Positions 35,111 through 48,200 of a DNA stretch of 64,000 nucleotides are shown piece by piece. Source of the stretch: Delphinus delphis (lineage: Eukaryota > Chordata > Mammalia > Artiodactyla > Delphinidae). Each line of letters starts with the position of its first letter. Within the stretch, counting starts at the first letter, position 1. A program made the translations under genes and the position numbers. Location of the stretch: positions 27,783,730-27,847,729 of the forward strand of contig NC_082697.1 in assembly GCF_949987515.2 (NCBI RefSeq), given 5' to 3'. The notes beneath the pieces are model-generated. The model ran no database searches and had not been told where the DNA came from. It saw nothing but the letters and a program-made list of their open reading frames with translations.

Positions 35111-37675
35111 TCTTTTTGTTAAATTAGCCTCCCAGCAAAGGGGAAAAACTCATTCTGAGACAAAGGGATTTTAATATAGACATAGATTTTTACAGAGTCT
35201 CCCTTTGAAAACATTTTAAAATGCTCATTTTAGCTAAATTAAGGGGTGGAGCAGCTTCTCCAGAGTAGGAGGTCTTTTGGGGAGAGAGGTTTATAATTAC
35301 CCACCCTCTTTCAGCAAGTGTGAGCCGTGTTGGGCTCTGTCAAAGGCCCCAGATCTTAGGGAAGGCAAAATAATTCAGCTTGATGGGGGAAGTGCCACTG
35401 GAAGTCAGTTGGACAGGAATCAGCTGCTGAGGACGGCAGGGAAGCTGGCAGCTGGAGAAAGAAAGGGGGTCTGGGAGGAGAGGTGAAGGATGCTGATTTG
35501 GGATCAGCATGGCTCCTGGGCTAAACAGGAACAGTTGGGTGAGCTGGGCCTGTGTCTCCATACAAAGCCCCCAGGAGCCTCAAGCAGACAGGTGAGACTT
35601 GGCTTCCAACAGGAGCAGCATGCCCACAGTGGCTGGTGGATTGGAATCAGCTGGCCCACCTTCAGTCTCATGTCCCCTGTTCCTACAGCTCACATTGTGG
35701 CCTTCGGCAAGTCATCAGTTTCTGCTTAGAAAATGTGGCAGTTGGACTAGATTGTCATGAAATGCCAGGAGAGAGAGCGAGAGCGAGAGAGAATGCAAGA
35801 GACAGCATGAGTTTATGTGGTTCCCTGCTTTGTATTCCCAGGAAGATAGAGCTCTCTGATCTCAGATTGGGTGGGGGCTATCTCCGTGGAAAGGAGCTGT
35901 GGTCCCAGGCAGATCAGATGACATCTGAACATCCCTTTAGCCCTTTGGTCCTTGTGTTCCATGGGTCCTTCAATCTCATGTCAGCAGAGCACAGCACATA
36001 CAGGGTAACTTGGCTGAGCTCTGAGGCCACCATCTTTCCTTTATCTTGGGATCCTCCTTGCAGATTCACAATAGGCAGTCCTCTATCCCTACAGCAAATC
36101 ACATGCAATAATGTTTCTTTTAGCGTTCATTTTAGGGAGAGCTTTATGTCTCCTAAAGAACTAGTCTGCTTCCTGCTCTCCCCTAACTATAAGAACAAGA
36201 AGACTGGGCATAATTTCTCTTTTTGCTTTGATGGCCAGGAAGCTCAGAGTGGAAACTGAGCCTCGTTATTGCCGCCACGTTTGCATGTGTGGTCAGCCTG
36301 TGGTATTCCCTTCTTCCCCAGGCCTCGGTTTCAATGTATATTTTACTGTGTCATTTGTGAGCTGCCTTAAAATTGGTGAGACTTCTGTTTTACCCTTGGC
36401 TTTCCTTCCATGACTTCATTACTCAAAAAGCCGCCTTCTGTTCTTATTTTATCAGAGACTCCTGCCTGGATTCGAACAGGGGTGTGGGGTGGGGCTGCAG
36501 TGCAGAAGCTTTGTCACTAGAGTCAGGAGGTGAGCTCCCAGCCCAGGCTTTGTGCTGCACTTGCTGAGCAACTTTAGACATATGGCGTGCTCCCTCTGGC
36601 TTTCAGTTTCTGTCTGTAAAACGGTGGGCTGTGACAAAGTCTACCCAACATTCTTTCCATTCTAGAGCTCTGTGAGTGTGTTATAGCTCCTGTAGGTACT
36701 TGGGGTAAATGCAGGGGAGGGGTGGACACTGACTCAAGGATCCTAAGAACTGCAGCAGAGATCTGAAGAAAAGAGAGTCCATAGGGTCATGCTTTAAAGC
36801 TGGAACCTCAGGAGGAGGCGGTAGCAGGAGAGGAGCCAGGCTGCGGCTTGACAGCTGTATCAGCCGGGAAGCCCAGGGAAGCACATGCTGTGGCCAAGGT
36901 CGTTGAAGGACCTCCACCTGCCAGGAGCCACTTGCCAAGCAGCTCCCAAGCTGGGGCTAGCACCAGGGCCCCTCTGTCCCCCACACCTCCCCATGGTTGT
37001 CTGCAGAGGGGCAGCCCTGGCACAGCTGTGGAGGGATGGAAACCAGTGTCGCCCCTGCTGCCCCTCCCCATGTAGGAGGCTTGCCAGGCATTGGCCTGGA
37101 GAGCCACCCCAGGGCAGTCGGCTCGGCAGAGGGTGCCGGTAATTTCAGAGTCACCACCTGGGCTTGCTCTGACTTGCACTAAAGCAAGGAATAATACTTC
37201 TGAAAAAGGAGAAAATATCCCCTATAAGAGGTAGTGGTAGCAGTAGTAATGGCAAGAAATGTTCTGTCCTCTGTTTGTCTGGAATTCCCCCGTTGCTCCA
37301 TTCATTGCCTTGGTTGGGTAAGGCAGGGTCAGGAGGGTGGTTCCCACTGAATGCATGAGGCAGCTGAGACTCAGGTCAAGGGTGCAAGGTCACCGACAGG
37401 GACCATGTGATGTGGCTTGAGGAGCTGAGGGTCTCTCAGTGCTGGGCTCGCACAGCACCTGGGCTAGTGAGCAGGATGCAGCAGCTGTTGGAAGAGTTGA
37501 ACACAGTGGTCCTCATGGTGAGGGCTTCTCCTTTGCCCACATGGCTGATTCTTTGAGGGACATGGAGAGACTTACACTGTTTAGGGAGAAGACACATGAA
37601 GAATTTCTTTTTGAACAATCTTCCTTGCTCTGCTAACCACCTGTTTCTGTGAGGTCCACTTGCTTTTTTTCAGGA

Positions 37676-38135
37676 ATATTTTATTTTATTTATTGTCTTT
37701 TTATTGAAGTATAGTTGATTTACAATATTGTGTTAGTTTCAGGTGTACAGCTTAGTGATTCAGTATTTTTTTCAGATTATATTCCTTTAGGTTATTACAA
37801 GATAATGGGTATAATTCCCTGTGCTTTATAGTATATCCTTGTTGCTTATCAATTTTATATATAGTAGTTCGTAGCTGTTAATCCCATACCTCTAATTTGT
37901 CCCTCCCCCTTCCCTCTCCCCTTTGGTAACCACATGTTTGTTTTCTATATCTGTGAGTCTATTTCTGTTTTGTATATAGATTCATTTATATTAGTTTTTA
38001 GATTACACATATCAGTGATATCATATATTTGTCCTTCTCTGTCTGACTTATTTCACTAAGCATAATATTCTCTAGGTCCATCCACATTGTTGCAAATGGC
38101 AATATTTCATTCTTTTTTATGGCTGAATAATATTC

Positions 38136-38176
<41 letters not shown>

Positions 38177-38452
38177 ATATATACCATTCCTTCTTAATCC
38201 AATCGTCTGTTTATGGGACTTGGGTTGTTTCCATGTCTTGGCTATTGTAAATAGTGCTTCTGTTGAATGTAGGGGTGCATGTACTTTTTCAAGTTAGTGT
38301 TTTTTCTGGATATATACCTAGGAGTGAAATTGCTAGATCATATGGTAGTTCTACTTTCGGTATATTAAGGAACCTCCACACTGTCTTCCTCAGAGGCTGC
38401 ACCATTTTACATTCCCGTCAACAGTATACAAGGGTTCCCTTTTCTCCACATG
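37676..38452 (-). mobile_element. L1 3' end, minus strand, containing a GT repeat
   Basis: TTATTGAAGTATAGTTGATT is the reverse 3' UTR, continuing through the ORF2 C-terminus. It is truncated near 38,452. A (GT)n microsatellite lies at 38138-38170 within it. Confidence 0.88.
38138..38170. repeat. (GT)n microsatellite
   Basis: About 16 GT units, followed by ATATGTATATATA, within an L1 fragment. Confidence 0.9.
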
Positions 38453-39017
38453 CGATGTTCTGCTTTTATGGAAGCGTGAGGAGCCCAGGATGCGGGGATG
38501 TAACCCCTGCATCTGCATCCTGGTATTTTAGAATCTCCCGGGAGAGTAGATTTTTGCTTTTTCATGCAGCATAGCGGTGTGTGTCCCAGTTCTCTTGTAC
38601 TATGAGACAGTCATGATGCAGTAGAAATGCAGGCACTCATGACCTAGACGTCCAGGTGTGACCTTGAGTGATCTCGAAAGCTCCGCAGCTTCAGGTTTCC
38701 CATGTGTCCTACGCATCAGTCTCCACCTGGCCTCCCTCCACAGGGAATTTGTGAGGATCAGATGAGGTTGGGGCTATGCCAGACCTTCAAAGGGTCAGTC
38801 TTAGTCGCCTGTCTCCTCCAGGCTGACCCAGAGTCAGGAGGACCAGGGCAGTACCTGCCCTGGGCCCAGCTGCCTGAAGTCAGGTAGAGGCAGGAGGGCT
38901 GCTTCTAGTTCCTGTCCTGTCACTACTTGCTGAGCCATCCTGGGCCATTCCCTTCCCCTTCCTGGACCATGCCTGTCCTTTTACAATGGTTCATTTTAAA
39001 TATATATTATATAGATT

Positions 39018-39742
39018 ATTTTTGTTTTTTATTGATATATAGCCACATACTATAAAATCCACCCTTTTAAAATGTACAATACAAAGGGTTTTAGTATATT
39101 CACAGAGTTGTGTATCTGTCACCACTATCTAACTCTAAAACACTTTCATCAATCCCATTAACAGTCATCCCCTATTCCTCCTTGGCCCAGCCCTTGGCAA
39201 CCGCTAATCTGCTTTCTGTCTATGGATTTGTCTGTTCTGGCCACTTCGTATAAATGGAATCACGACATGTGGCCTTTTGCGTCTGGCTTCTTTCATTTAG
39301 CATAATATTGTCAAGGTTCATCCATGTTGTAGCGTGTATTGGTACTTTATTCCTTTTTACGTCTGAATGATATTCCATCGTATGTATAGGCCACATTTTG
39401 TTTGTCCATTCATCCGTTGATGGACATTTGGGTCATTTCCTCCTTTGGGCTGTTGTGAATAGTGCTGCTATGGACATCCCTGTACAAGTTTTTGTTTGAA
39501 CACCTATTTTCTATTCTTTGGGGGTGTATACCCACTAGTGGAATTGCTAGATCATTTGGTAATTCAATGTTTTACTTTTTGAGGAACTGCCAGACTGTTT
39601 TCCACAGTGGCTGTACCATTTTACATTCCCATCAGCAATACACAAGGGTTTCAATTTCTCTGCATCCTCGCCTGTACTTGTTGTTGTCTGTCTTTTTGAT
39701 TATAGCCATCCTAGTGGATGTGAAATAGTATCTCGTTGTGGA
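39018..39742 (-). mobile_element. L1 3' end, minus strand, with target duplication
   Basis: Reverse L1 3' UTR and ORF2 C-terminus. It is flanked by AAATATATATTATATAGATT (38998-39017) and AAATATATATTACATAGATT (39743-39762), a 20-bp duplication with one mismatch. Confidence 0.88.
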
Positions 39743-41100
39743 AAATATATATTACATAGATTTTTAACCTGCAAAACCCTTTTAAAAATGTAGTCTTACT
39801 TCAGACCTTCCATATGTAGAACAGGTACAAGAGGAGTCTCTCGAGGTGAAATGGGGAAGGAGGCCTGAGCCCACCCCCTCATAGTCCCAGAGGCAAGTTC
39901 TCCAGGTGGTTTGAAGACCACTGGCTCTTGGTGCCCTCCAGGCTCTGGAATCTGAGTCGAACCACCAGAGACTACCTGCATAGCAGACGCCTCAGCCCTC
40001 ACGCCCATCCTGGTTGCCTTGGGAGCCCTCGCAACATTTGGCCAAGCTGTGGGTCTGCCCTGCACTGTACTGGGCTTGCCACAGTGAGAAGGAGTCCAGT
40101 GGCCCCATCTATGGTTCCAGCTCTGAGGACAGCTTGTGTAGGAAACAGGAAGCAAACAGGAGAAATGCCACCACTGCCCCCCTTCCCAAGTCTAGGAAGA
40201 AAGGTCCTGGTTTTGCTGATAGTGCAGAGAAGCATAGTGGCTGATGAGGTCGTGAAGCCAATGGAAGGTTTACCAAACTCCTCAGCCATGAGTAGCCCTC
40301 ATAGCACTAATCCTCTGAGGTCCAGAGAGGTCGGCTGGAACACTCCCAGGCCCATCTTCCATCTCCCGCTTCCCTCTGCATTAGCATTCTAGGAGCACCA
40401 GGCGTTCTGCTGTTTGAGGGTGGAATGTTCTGCATTCTAGCGTTGCCTTGGCAGAGACAAGATTCCTCCCAAGTTCTGTTCTATTGGTTGCATTGCTCTG
40501 CTTTCCACAATTGTGAGAGGCTTGAGTCATCAGACACAGATTGTTCTGTTCCTTTGGATTTTAGGATAGCTTTCTTCTCTTATTGATGGCTAATTCTTTG
40601 GGGAAAAAAAGATAATTTATAGTGCATACAGGGACTTTCACTTAGCTAGAATATTAGATTAACCTAGTGCCTGGTTTCTCCCCCACGACTTGCTGATTGA
40701 GCAAAATGCCATAGTGTCTCTTTGAAGAATGCAGCTTCCTAGTTTTACAGATGTAGAAACTGAAATCCAGGAGTCCTAGTAACTGAAAGGGAAGAAAGCA
40801 TCAATTAGAACTCTATTTCATTTACAGCCCTAGAATCAGAGAATGGTGGATCCAGAGGTGTCTTTGAGACCATCTAATCCAACCCCTTGGTCTATCAAAT
40901 GTGCCTGTTTAACTCATTGCGTTTCTAACGGTTGTGTGTTGATTGTGTTTATTTTTATGAAATTCCCCAGAGGGGGGTGTTCCCTGAGTTTCAACCTAAG
41001 GCATGACACGCTAAGTGGTCAAGAGAGTAAGTGACGGGTGAAGTCCCAAGAGGAAAGTCCTGTAGGGCAGAGCCTTACAGAAAGTGTGACGTGTGCATGA

Positions 41101-41127
41101 GGGCAGGGCAGGGCAGGGCAGGGCAGG
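41101..41127. repeat. (GGGCA)n pentanucleotide repeat
   Basis: Five tandem GGGCA units. Confidence 0.9.
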
Positions 41128-41296
41128 TGCTGTTGGCTGGGCAAACAGCCTTTGCAAAGATGTGGGAGCAACGAGCAGGGCTTTCCTCTGGGGTCAGCAA
41201 GCAGCTGAGAGCAGGTTGGAAAGGGTATAGACAAGAGGGCCTTGAATGCCAGGATCAAGAGTTTTGCCCTAATTTTTACTTAATCGGGGGCCTCTG

Positions 41297-41810
41297 ATGA
41301 ATTTTGAGAAGGCTCCAGGCCCCTTTCTCCATTGCTCCTGCTGCCGCCCTGACCCAGGCCCTTCTAATTTCTTGATAACCTCCTAACTGGTCTCCCTGCC
41401 TCTATTCTTGTCCCTTTCCAGCTATAGTCCACAAAGGCCCCCTACGCAGGGGCTTTCTAAAACGCAAGTCTGATTGTGTCCGTCCCCTTTTTAAGGCCCT
41501 TCCATGGCTCCCTGTTGCTCACAGGACAAGATCCTGGCTTTTGTGGCTCGGTGTGGCCTGGCCCCACCTTCCTCTACAGCCTCAGGCCCACTGTGCCTCT
41601 GCCTCCACCAGGCCCCCTAGTTCCTGAGCAGCCATGCTATTGCATTACTCACGGCTTTTGCCCACGCTTCTCCATCCCTCCCGTTCACTTTCTCTGCCTG
41701 GTGACCTCTTATTCACCCTTTAAGACTTAGTGTAAATTTCCTTTTGGAGACGCTTTCCCTGACCCTCCTGAAGCCACTATTATGCCTTGAGTCTTTCTGT
41801 TTTGAAGCTC
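41297..41810 (+). repeat. L2 remnant
   Basis: TTCCATGGCTCCCTGTTGCT, GCTTTTGCCCACGCTTCTCC and GACGCTTTCCCTGACCCTCC match the L2 3' coding/UTR region, plus strand. Confidence 0.75.
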
Positions 41811-41859
41811 ACATGGCATTGCAATTATCTAGTGCCAAAATCCTGGGAGTTCCCATTTT

Positions 41860-42075
41860 CGAGTGTTTATTGTGTGGTGGGCACTGGGCTAAGCCCTGTG
41901 CATGCATGATCCTGTGTTATTCTCACGGTAACCACATGAGGTGCATTCTGTTACAGCCCCACTTACAGATGAGGAAGCTAAGGCTCAGAGAAGTGGTGTG
42001 ACTCGCCCACTGCCTGCAGCTGGAGGGTGACAGAGCTGGGATTTGAGCCCAGATATCTTTGACTATTTCTGACTC
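41860..42075 (-). repeat. MIR element
   Basis: GTTTATTGTGTGGTGGGCAC, ACAGATGAGGAAGCTAAGGC and AGAGCTGGGATTTGAGCCCA match reverse MIR. Confidence 0.85.
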
Positions 42076-43609
42076 CTTCCATCTCCTGTTCCCTGGATCC
42101 TGCTATATCTCCTGAACCCCCACTGTTCGGTGTGTGAGGCACTAATCAAAGGGGTAGATGCGGCAGGGTTGCCATGGTGTGGGCAGGATGAGGAAATGGG
42201 GCTGGGCTTAACCTGGGGTGGAGGTGATAAGCAACTGTCAGCCCAGCTCCCCACGGCTAGGGGTTTCCTTTCCACCTTCCATTCCAAGCGGCGACCTGGG
42301 GACAGGCCTGCGGGACTCCAGGCCGAACAGGTGGCATGGAGACAAACGCCATGGCAATCTGCCTCCTCTCTGGGGCCCAGAGGGGCGGGAGGACCTGAGA
42401 GAGTCCAGGGTGCTCACTGACACTTCTGGGCTAGATCCTGGGGAGACAACTCCCTTTGGGCCTGGGTGTCTTCTGCCCTCCCAGAGGGACCCCAGCCTGC
42501 AAGGTCCCGTCCCAGCAGGGGAAATGCCACTTCCACCTCTGTCCCAGATGAATGGCTGGCTTTGGCCTCCCAGGAGACTGTCTGCTCCAACCAGGTACAA
42601 ATGCCATCCCCTTCCCACCCCCACCCCCCTGGCCAGAGAGGAAGGAAGAGGGAGCGAGAGAGGAGGGAGGCGTGGGGTTGCCAAGCAAGGTAGGAGCAGG
42701 GACAGCAACAACAAAGTCCTCATTGTACCAAGGCCACACGCAGCTCCAAGGCAAAGCAGGCATCGTTCCCGCCTCCCAGGACCTGAGCCCAGAGCTCCAC
42801 CCGGACTTTCTGAGCTCCTTAGCAATGCTCACCAGAGCTGGCTTGGAAGAGCAAGGCCCTGCCTCAGCTCTGAGTCCTGCCTCTGCTGAGAAGTCCTCCT
42901 GAAATCACAGCATCCTTCCAAAAGCCAGAAGTGGTGATGGGAGGATGGCCAGTGAAGCCAGCCTGGCTGGGGCTAGAAGCCAGGGCCTGTTGGACGTGCA
43001 GCTGTGTGACCTTGGACCCAAATGTGGTAAAAAATCCTGCCTTGAAGGATTTTTATTTGAAGTAATGGACCAAGGCACATAAAAGCACTCAGCACGGTCA
43101 CCTGGCCGCAGAAGTGTTCAATCAGTGACAGATGATCCTTGACGCCCTCGTCCACCCACGAGCAAGGACTATCAGCCCCTCCCAAGCTGCTCCTAGTTGA
43201 GGCCCTCCTGTGCCCAGGAGGTGGTGAGCCATTGGTGGCCTTCCTGGCAAGTGTGGAGTAGCACTGTTGTCCCCTCAGCCCGTCTCACTGTTCCTCCTCC
43301 GGAAGCCGGCCCTGCAGTTCCAGGAGGCCCCGCCTGGGCAGTTGGGGCATGGTGGGTGGGATGCATCCCCAAGCTGGGGCGAGCAGCTCAGGTGACAGGT
43401 GGGGTGTCGGCGGCTCCTGTGCCTGGCACCTGACACCTCTAGGCAGACAATGCTGGCAATGTCCGAGCCCTCCAGGGAACACGCCACGTCTGTGTCACAG
43501 CCAGGAAACAGGCCACCTGAGTAGCGCCGTTGTCCACTCAGGACGCAGCCCCGCCGCTGGCCGGGATGACCGGGATCCCCAGAGGCCCTGACGTGGGAAG
43601 GGGTGGTGC

Positions 43610-43840
43610 CCTGGGCAGGGGCTCTGGGGTTTGAGACCCAGCCCCTCAGCATCTGGTGTTGGCCTGGTTCAGTGTTGGCCCTGCCACACTGGGGCTGGGA
43701 CTTGGGCAGTCCGTTACCTCTCGGGTTCCTCATCTGTAAAGGGACTAATCACAGCACTTCCTCATAGGGTTGTTGGGAGGAGTCGATGGCATAATGTACG
43801 TAATGTGGTTGGCACGGGGTCTGGTGTGGAGCAGGGCTTG
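43610..43840 (+). repeat. MIR element
   Basis: GTTCCTCATCTGTAAAGGGA and CATAGGGTTGTTGGGAGGAG are MIR core sequence. Confidence 0.75.
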
Positions 43841-45043
43841 GTCACTGCTTCTCTCCCCGCATGGGGGAAGGTCCAGCACACTGTGTCCTTGGCTGAATCT
43901 CCTGTAACCCAGGCTACTGTCCTTAGTTCTTGCTCTGAGCGTGGAAGGAGGGGACTAGGGTCTCTGGAGCTGGCACAGCACTAGCACATTGGCTGCGAAG
44001 AGCCCAGGCCTCTCCACCTCGGACTCCAGGAGCTCTGGGCTAATGCCCTGTGCAGGCCTCCTTCCACAGCAGCCAACACCAGCCCAGGATGGGGCCTCTC
44101 CCCTCCTTAAACTTCTGTAGGGCTGGCTGCCCTTGGAGCCCAAACCTGTACCCAGGAAAGGGGCCTTGGGATTCCTGGGCAGGAGGCCAGGTCTGAGTCT
44201 CTCTACTGATTTGTCAAGAGGGCCAAGGATGGATCTCTGCAGGCATGGTCACTTCCTACTGGGTCCAGCCTACAGAGACACCCCCTGGGAGCAGGGAGGA
44301 GTCCTCATCTCCCATCTGTCTCCTTCCTCATTTGCGTTGAGCCTGTGCCCTGAGTTCCTGGTGCACCCCACAATGAGCATGAGCATTTGCACGGATGGGT
44401 GCGGGCATGCCTGTGTGCAGCATGTGGGCGGGGGGGGCGGGGCAGGCGAGGGCTGCATGTCCTGCGTTGTGGGCAGGCCCCCTGAGCATGTTCACTGAGC
44501 CACGTGTGGCATGCCTTGGAATGGAGGGGGCGTGGTACCTTTTCATATTCGCGTGTATCCATATGTCTTTCTACACGTGTGTGGTGTGTTGGTCTGTCTT
44601 GTCTCCCCTGTAGACGGGAAGCCCCGAGCCACGCACCAGCAGGCACTGTGAGAAGGTGACATCGAGACTAGCGCAGCCTAATCTGGGGTTCCTGGTCCTG
44701 CTCCAGGAGGCCTCCAGTCTGCAGCCCCCGCCGAGGGAGGATTGACCAGCGTGGGGGTGGGGGTCCGAGAGTCAGGGGTCTGGGGGCCTGGCTTGTAGCG
44801 TAGAGGACTCAGTGCTGGGCCGAGCCAATTAGGAGGCCCTGCCCCAGTGTCAGTGACCTTGGGCGAGGCCTTTGTTCTCTCTGGGGCACATTCACTCATG
44901 TGGAGGACACGGGGCTGGACTGATGATTTCTGCCCGCCCTGAGGCTCTGATGATCGTGATTCTAAGTTGGGTGGTGGGGTGAGAGCCTGCTAAATTTGTT
45001 GGTGGAGGCAGCTGTGGCCTGAGCCTGGCCTGCCAGCCCCCAG

Positions 45044-45265
45044 CTCGTCCTGGGTGTCCTGCTGAAGGGTGAGAGGAGAAGCCATGCCGGGCAGCGGCCC
45101 CAGCGAGAGGATGACGTGGCCGGGCCCGGCCACCCCCGCGGCCCCCCCAACCCACCCTCTCTCCTCAGCCCCGGGGACACCGCCCATCCCGCCCCTCACC
45201 CGGACCCACAGCCTCATGGCCATGTCCCTGCCAGGCAGTAGACGGGCCTCTGCTGGAACCCGCAG
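45044..45265 (+). CDS. SNPH: SNPH first coding exon (5' UTR end plus residues 1-60)
   Basis: The predicted acceptor is the CAG ending at 45043, with 40 nt of 5' UTR before the ATG at 45084 (context GAAGCCATGC, G at -3). The exon codes for MPGSGPSERMTWPGP and onward. A second start pair at 45216 and 45222 begins MAMSLPGSRR. The donor is CGCAG|GTGAGT, leaving two bases of an Arg codon. The 44 residues before MAMS equal the length difference between the two remembered human isoforms (538 and 494 aa), so the long N-terminus is probably real. The exact acceptor is less certain than the donor. Confidence 0.9.
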
Positions 45266-48200
45266 GTGAGTTTCCCCAATGCCCGGAGCCTTGGCCTCTG
45301 AAGGTGGGGGCAGGGAGGGTCTCTGTCTCCAGTCCAACACCGGCTTGTTTTTGAGCAAGTTGTTGCCCCAGTTTTCCCATCTTTAAAATGGGCTTGCTCA
45401 CACTGGCCTCAGGAACTATTTATGGGCTCAAATGACACAGTGGGTATAAAAGTTCTCTGAAGACTTAAACCATTGGATCCCTGCCGTCACCAGTACTGTT
45501 GTTCGATCTTCACAGTTACTGCAGGGACGGCATGCAGCCTTCCACCCAGGCTCCCCTGGCCTCCCCGTGTGCCCCTCCTCCTGTCCCTCCTCCTGCCTGC
45601 CCCATTCCTCTCCACCTCTGTTTCAGTCCGTGCAGGGACCTTTCCCTCTGGGCTTGGGGGACCCTGGAAGTTGAGGACCCTTGGTAGGGGTAGCTGGGAC
45701 CCCACCCTTGGCCCGCAGCCCTGCTCAGCCTTCTGGGGAGTCCCGAGGACCGGCCTCCTTCTGGTTTTCCACCTTGATTTGCACTGTCTGTTCTGTCACC
45801 CCTGTCTGTGCATCCCCCCGCCACGCTTCTCTCCCCGGCGGTGACCCTGAAGTGGGGGCCCTTTGGGCCGCAGCGGCCTGGCGGTGTTCGTCCAGTGTCC
45901 GCAGCTGCCCACCAGCCAGAACGAGCACCTGCCTCTTCTTCCTGCCTCCAGGCGCACCTCTCCCCCCGTGAGCGTGCGGGATGCCCACGGCACCTCTTCC
46001 CTCAGCAGCAGCAGTAACTCGGGCTCCTGCAAGGGAAGTGACAGCAGCCCCACGCCCAGGTAACCAGCCACTCCCTCGCACCCGGCCTGGCCAAGCTGGC
46101 TGGAACCCTGAGTGCCCTGGGGGTCGGGGGAGGTGGACGTTCTAACCATCCCCAACTCTAGCACACTTCCCCGCTGTGTGACCTTGAGCAGGTCACTTCT
46201 CTCTGAGCCTCAGTTCCCATCTGTAAGATGGGTATGATCATACCCAGCTACACGTAACCAAAGTCAGTAGCTGAGACAAACTGGGGGTGATGCTTTCAAA
46301 ACAAGGGGCCAGAGGCGGGCAGCTCCCCGAAGTGTCAGGGACCCCATCTCCACCATCCTTGGTGTACAGCTGGCTCCTACACCTCCAGGCATCAGGGCAG
46401 CATCCAGGAAGGAAGAAGGTAGAAAGGCCAAAGCCCCTGAACCCCCAGAGACTCGTGTTTTTGAGACAGGACACATTGCCCAGGAAATTCTGTCTATACT
46501 GTGCTGGCTGGTGCCAGGTATGACTGGCTACAGGGAGAGTTAGTGGTTCCCAGTGTAGGGCCACCCAAGCAAACTGGGAGTTCTGTTGGAGAAAAGGCAA
46601 GAATGGATGTTGGGAGGCAGCTCATGGCGTCCGCCAGCCTGCTCTTCTGGGTGGTACACTGTGAGGGTGGCAGAGTGGAGTTGTTCTAGAAAGTGAAGTG
46701 TGTTACAAGTGCAGCGTGTGCTTTGGGCTCTCAGCAAAGAGGAAAGGCAGGATCGGGCTGGGGAGACGGGTAAGGAGAGCAGTGGGTCCTCAGAGACCAG
46801 GACGTGCAGGCTGTGATGGCGGCGCCCGTCCTGCTTCCCAGGAGCGTGATGGGGGAGCACGGGCTTAGGATGTGAATCGGTCTGAGTCTCCACTCCCTCA
46901 TCTGTAAAGTGGAGCTTACGACCCGGAGGCTTCAGGGAGCTGATATCTGCACCCACCACACTCTGCTGCTGGCCCGTAACGCGTAACCGCTCTCATTAGG
47001 ACTTTGGTTCAACTTGAGAATCGTAGGCAAGAGAAGGCCAGGAGACTCTGGCCTGCAGCTCCCATGGCCAGAGCTCCTCCTGGGAAGGCTTGTCTTGAGT
47101 GAGTGTCATTTGTGTGACCAGATCACACTGAGGCGGCAGTTCTGAGTTTTCCACCACGACACGCATGATGGGTGACACACATATGCTGAACCCATGCCCC
47201 AGCATCCTGTCTGTAGCTGCCCCCAGAACGGGGGTGGGGGGTGGTGGTAGTGTGTGAGTGAGATTGATGATGCATTAATTTACCTTTTGAAAAGTGTATA
47301 ATTGGCAACTTTAATACTTTTTTATTGGTAGCAGATTTTTGCCACACATGTCATAACTGAAACCCATGGGGGCAGTCCCAGCCTTGAGGCTGAGAGCTGC
47401 TTCCATGCAAGGGTCTCCTTGCCACCACCAGAGTTGCTGGTGAGCAGTGCCTCGGCTCTAGCCTCACTATACGTAGCCAGGTGTTCCAAGGTGTGACTAG
47501 CTGAGGGACATGAATTGTAGTATACTTCTCTTCTCAGGTACGTATAGTATATATGTAAATATATACTATATTAAAAAATATTTTTTCCCACAAAGAGCTA
47601 GTGACTAAAAATATATCAGTGTTAAATGTTATATTGAGAAGGAAAACTAGTGAAAGCATATGGAAAAAAGTTAAAATAGTTACTTCCTTTATAATCCTCA
47701 GCTCTTACTAGTTTAAGTAATCCTGGTTCCTCTACCCCGGCACAGGGAAAAGGCCTCTTTTTCTCACCACAGCTCTGGGTCCCTCTCGCCATAGCCTTTG
47801 CAGGGCACCAGGATGTCTACTGGCCTAACACATGGGGCTCAGGGCCCCTGCTGGCTTCCTCTCTTTTGGAAGGAGATTTCTTAGAGCCCATCAGAGGGGA
47901 CCCCAAGGTCCCACCCGACACCGCGCCTCTTCCCCTTGCCACACAGAAAACAAGCCAATGTGTGACCTGACTTGAGTTAAACTTAGAGGCCAGGAGCTGA
48001 GTGAGTAGAAGAGAATAGTTTCTCTTTCCCTCCACTTCTGTCCACACTTTCTCTTCAACAGTTTACAATTTACAAATACTTTTTCCTCGGTAAATGTTAG
48101 ACAGCTTCCCCAAAACTTTTAAAACTGTCTCCAACTTGGCTCCTTCAGCAAATGGGCCCCACCAGGGCCTGTCTTTTCTACATCCATAAAATGTGATTGC

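Larger units (their letters stand above)
25240..45043 (+). other. SNPH: Large SNPH intron before the first coding exon; contents
   Basis: A roughly 19.8-kb intron with no recognisable coding exon. Contents include L2 (25870-26230, 30240-30850, 34570-34760, 41297-41810), MIR (26400-26660, 34880-35110, 41860-42075, 43610-43840) and L1 3' ends (27448-28680, 31165-31640, 37676-38452, 39018-39742). There is also one CHR SINE (28178-28384) and a Tigger-like element (33250-34019). GC content rises towards the coding exons from about 40 kb onward. Several long frames at 42.2-42.9 kb and 43.3-44.6 kb come from GC-rich sequence and lack splice or homology support. Confidence 0.6.

Noticed and set aside
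42238..42889. Overlapping long frames on both strands (up to 223 residues)
   Set aside because: GC-rich intron sequence open in several frames at once, without splice or family support.
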